DNA of 64,000 bases from Lichenostomus cassidix (taxonomy: Eukaryota; Chordata; Aves; Passeriformes; Meliphagidae): positions 13,568,501 to 13,632,500 of the forward strand of contig CM039193.1 of the NCBI GenBank assembly GCA_008360975.2. The letters run 5' to 3'. The position numbers and the translations under genes are program-made. The notes beneath the pieces were generated by a model. It searched no databases, was not told the origin of the DNA, and saw only the letters and a list, made by a program, of their open reading frames with translations. Below, in pieces: positions 41,391-64,000 of the stretch; position 1 is the first letter of the stretch; each line of letters starts with the position of its first letter.

Positions 41391-43420
41391 TCAGTGCAAA
41401 CCACTCTTTAATTTTTCTCTTTGTACAACAGAGCCAGCCACTTACAAAGTGCTAGTCTAAAAAACAGTCTGGTATTACAGCACACACACACCAGCCGAAG
41501 CCCAGCAGCTCAGAGGCAGAGAAAGCAGAGCTGGGCCACTCGTTCTGCAGTACAACAGAGTCTGTTCAGCATCTGAGATTGAGCCCCACAAATGCATTTC
41601 TCGGTGTCAGCACAGGTAGGGAGGCAAGGAGGAGAACAAAGGCTATTTCAGATTGATTTCTCTTTTAAAAAGGTCTTTTACTGCTCTCCCTTTCCTCTAT
41701 TCCCCATTTTGGAATGCCCACATGACTTACTTTCAGGGTAAAACAAACAAAAAAATGCTGATTAGAGTAATTTCAGTGCAGTGCTACAGCTTAAAAATTG
41801 CCTTTTGCATGCTCCCCTCAGTAATAAGGAAAAAAATTACAATATTAAGAGTTGCAAAAATAAAACTGAATGGCAGAAGCAACTAAGCAATTGTGATCTC
41901 AAAATTCAAATTTTAATGCTTTAAAAGCAAAATTCCACAAAGAATCACACCAGTAGCATGCTGGCTAGAGATAATGCTCCCTCCTCCTCTCCATCACCTG
42001 CCAGTGCCATGGCAAAGTGATGCCTGGTGCTGCCCTCTCAGGGTACAGAGACAGGCACACTACAATTTCCTACAGGGCCTCCTGCCTGGAGCTGAGCTGG
42101 CAAGTTTGGAGTTAAATGGATGAGTGTTGCTGACCACAAGATGTGATGGTCAGCACTGAAGCCACAGCAAGCATATATTCCAAGGGGAACAAAAAGCACA
42201 GTGATGGCCAGTCTCAGCCTTTCATTCTGCCAACACACTTGGATCCTAGAAGGAAAAGCCCTCCTGTTTGGTTCACTACCTTGAGCTAGATTTTTCCCTA
42301 AAAAATACAGGCTAAAGCTCTAGAATTTTTTCCCATTTTTCACATGGAAGACCAGTTCTCCACTGAGACTCATAAGAGTGTCTTCTCAAGAAGAAAGCTG
42401 GACTTGAGTCCTAAAAGCAACACAGACAGTAAGACAGAGGGAAGAGCATTTGCCAGTTGTGACAAAAGGATGGCAAAAGGATGGAGCAGAACCATTGAGC
42501 AGCACAGGCAAACAGGACCTGGGAAGGGACTATCACACCTGAAGCCCCACAGGGAGTGATCAGGGGATATAAATGGCATCACTCAAGGGAGGAGGAGGGC
42601 TGAAAGAAAGAGCAGTCCAAAAAAAACAAAAGTTGCAAGAGAAAAGGCTGAAAACTCACAATCCATTGCACTGGGCTGTCAACCCTATAGGTGACAGCTC
42701 TGGGGACACAGTGCTGAGCTTGGCTGGAGACATAAATGAGCAAAAAAGGATAAAAATGCTGTCACTGCACAAACCATAGGAGAAATGCAGGCGGCAGAAA
42801 AGTGCTTACAGAGCAGCCTGGAAGTGAGGGGTGTAGGAGATGGAAAGGACAAGAAATCATCACTGTTATGGATAGTATTTTCTCTGCAGAAGAACAGGTG
42901 CCAGAGCAGCTGTATCCTGCATCTCCATGGGGATCAGCCTGCACATATGCCATACCATAGGCAGGTATGATTCACTTCTGGCCGAGATTCCTGCATCACT
43001 GGATTCAGTGTTTACATGAAAAATGCTGAGTCAAAACTGCCCAGGAGAGCCTCAAACACATCAGTGAAAAGGATGCAAGCAAGAGAAACATTTGTTGCTT
43101 TGCCAGGAGACCAAGGTACAATGGCAGAAACTGCAACAGACCAGATGTACAAAGATTTGAACTGAGCTCCAGAAAGGGTGCAGGAGGCCTCCCTGACACA
43201 GGCAGGGCCCAACAGCAACACCAGAGTTGGCAGGAAGCCCCAATGCCGATTCACAGAATCGTACCCACCATTCTCCTCCACGAGCCCCTGCAAGGCTCAG
43301 CTGTGCCTGGCGTCCAGCTCAGGCTGTCCTCTCCCAACCCCAGCTATAACCCTCAGCCCAAGAACCACAGCCCCAACCCCTGCCTCTAGCCACACAGCTC
43401 AGCCAGATTTTAAAAAGAAC
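41390..43420 (-). other. Possible extended USP4 3'UTR or intergenic sequence
   Basis: On the minus strand an ATTAAA variant signal at 41407-41412 lies in a U-rich 3'-end-like context (AGAGAAAAATTAAAGAG), and 41700-41940 is AT-rich as in many long 3'UTRs. No coding exon or repeat was recognised. If used, this end would extend the USP4 3'UTR to about 2.2 kb. Inference only. Confidence 0.3.
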
Positions 43421-43426
43421 TTTATT
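43421..43426 (-). terminator. USP4: USP4 poly(A) signal AATAAA
   Basis: Minus-strand AATAAA 217 bases downstream of the USP4 stop codon, in a TTCAATAAAGTTC context. Confidence 0.75.
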
Positions 43427-43642
43427 GAAGCTCCAATATATATTATTTTTGGCCTCTAAATACCCAAGTGTCAGCACCTATTCCTGGCTCTTCAGTGCTA
43501 TTCTGTAACCCCCAGCACTGAATCTTTCAGTGCTTGATTTTCTGCTTGACCCCTACAGAAGGAAGAAAAATTTTCAGGCGCCTCAGGCATTGCTTTTACA
43601 AGAGCAACCACTACCATGGTGGCAGAGTGCTGGAGGTGGTGC

Positions 43643-63124
<19,482 letters not shown>

Positions 63125-64000
63125 CTGGGAGAAAGGAAAAAGAAGTAGAAACAGTGCTACTACTTTTTTTATCCCCAGCCCCACCTCCCACAAAACTCCA
63201 AGGACTTGCCGAGTTACAGTTAGTTACCCCACACAGAATTTACTGCTTTCATCTGTTTGATCACACTTCCAAACACTTGTCTGGAACAGAAACATCAGGA
63301 AAAAAGCACCAGAAATAGGAGCAACAATCATTACTTAAAGGCATCTGTGTTCCAGACAGAAATAAGTAGAAATTCAGACAGTGTAAGTGAGAGGGAAGCA
63401 AGCTTTAATTTTATGAGTAAACCACCTTGAAATAAGCAAGCAAAAACCCCCAAACCTTAAGACCACAAAGCACTCTACCTGCATTAAAAAGTGACCAGGT
63501 CAATGCTTCCCTACCTGAAACTCAGAGCATCTATTCAAACACAACATTCATCAGGAAGAAGATAACCAACAAGGCACTAAAATTCAACAGTGTCCTGTCA
63601 TAGCTCAATAAAAAAAAAAACAAAACCACAAGATAGCATTACATTAAAGTAGTAAGCTCAAATAAATTATTGTGACACTAATTAATTTCCCTTTAGTAGG
63701 AGTTGACTGTGATTTGGTTTAATCTCTCAATCCCAAATATACACACAAAACTGAAAGCAAAAAGGTGCAGAACACCAACAGCCACACAACAGTGGCTACT
63801 ACTCCCAAAGCAGAGCAGAGAGCCAGCAGAGGACAGGGCCCTCAAGCTTCAGCTTGCCCATTTTTTTTTAATGTGGCCCTCATCTGGAAATGATACAAAC
63901 TAAAATGCATATTTACAGTTCATATGGTACTAAAAAAATGTGCTGGAAAACCTCTGTGGGGCAAAAACTATAAGACAATGAACAAGCCATAATGGCCATG
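63125..64000 (-). other. USP4: USP4 intron running off the window
   Basis: No exon was recognised. The next upstream exon must end two bases before a codon's third position, and nothing here offers that with USP4-like sequence. Confidence 0.5.

Overview
The window is nuclear DNA from a vertebrate, almost certainly a bird. The genes are split into many small exons with GT-AG introns, two CpG islands mark promoters, and every interspersed repeat I could identify is a CR1 LINE fragment, which is typical of avian genomes. FANCD2 spans about 33 kb here, which is compact for a vertebrate. No bacterial, plasmid or phage features are present. Exon coordinates were built by hand from splice-site consensus, phase continuity and remembered human orthologues, not by software.

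Layout. 1-785: intergenic, nothing recognised. 907-1299 (minus): BRK1, 75 aa, three coding exons. 1358-34047 (minus): FANCD2, 43 coding exons, 1431 codons with every phase consistent, plus a non-coding first exon near 35336-35400. FANCD2 ends only 58 bp before the BRK1 start codon. 35030-35960: CpG-rich head-to-head promoter shared by FANCD2 and EMC3. 35513-40059 (plus): EMC3, eight coding exons, 261 aa, complete, followed by two poly(A) signals. 40370-43420: intergenic, possibly holding a long alternative USP4 3'UTR. 43643-63124 (minus): the 16 C-terminal coding exons of USP4 (704 residues); its N-terminal exons lie beyond the right edge. EMC3 and USP4 are tail to tail.

Roles. FANCD2 is the monoubiquitinated clamp subunit of the Fanconi anaemia crosslink-repair pathway. 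BRK1 is the smallest subunit of the WAVE actin-regulatory complex. EMC3 is the Oxa1-like insertase subunit of the ER membrane protein complex. USP4 is a deubiquitinase. They are linked by genomic position, not by a shared pathway.

I found no clear new biological system. The points most worth checking are: FANCD2 coding sequence packed into the BRK1 promoter with no separate poly(A) signal; a GC-AG intron in FANCD2; a tryptophan next to the FANCD2 ubiquitination lysine; a changed Rb-binding-type motif in USP4; a splice-competent, stop-containing 131-bp candidate exon in the 8-kb USP4 intron; an unexplained run of antisense ORFs in the same intron; a poly(A)-tailed, retrocopy-like segment; and a 20-bp perfect hairpin.
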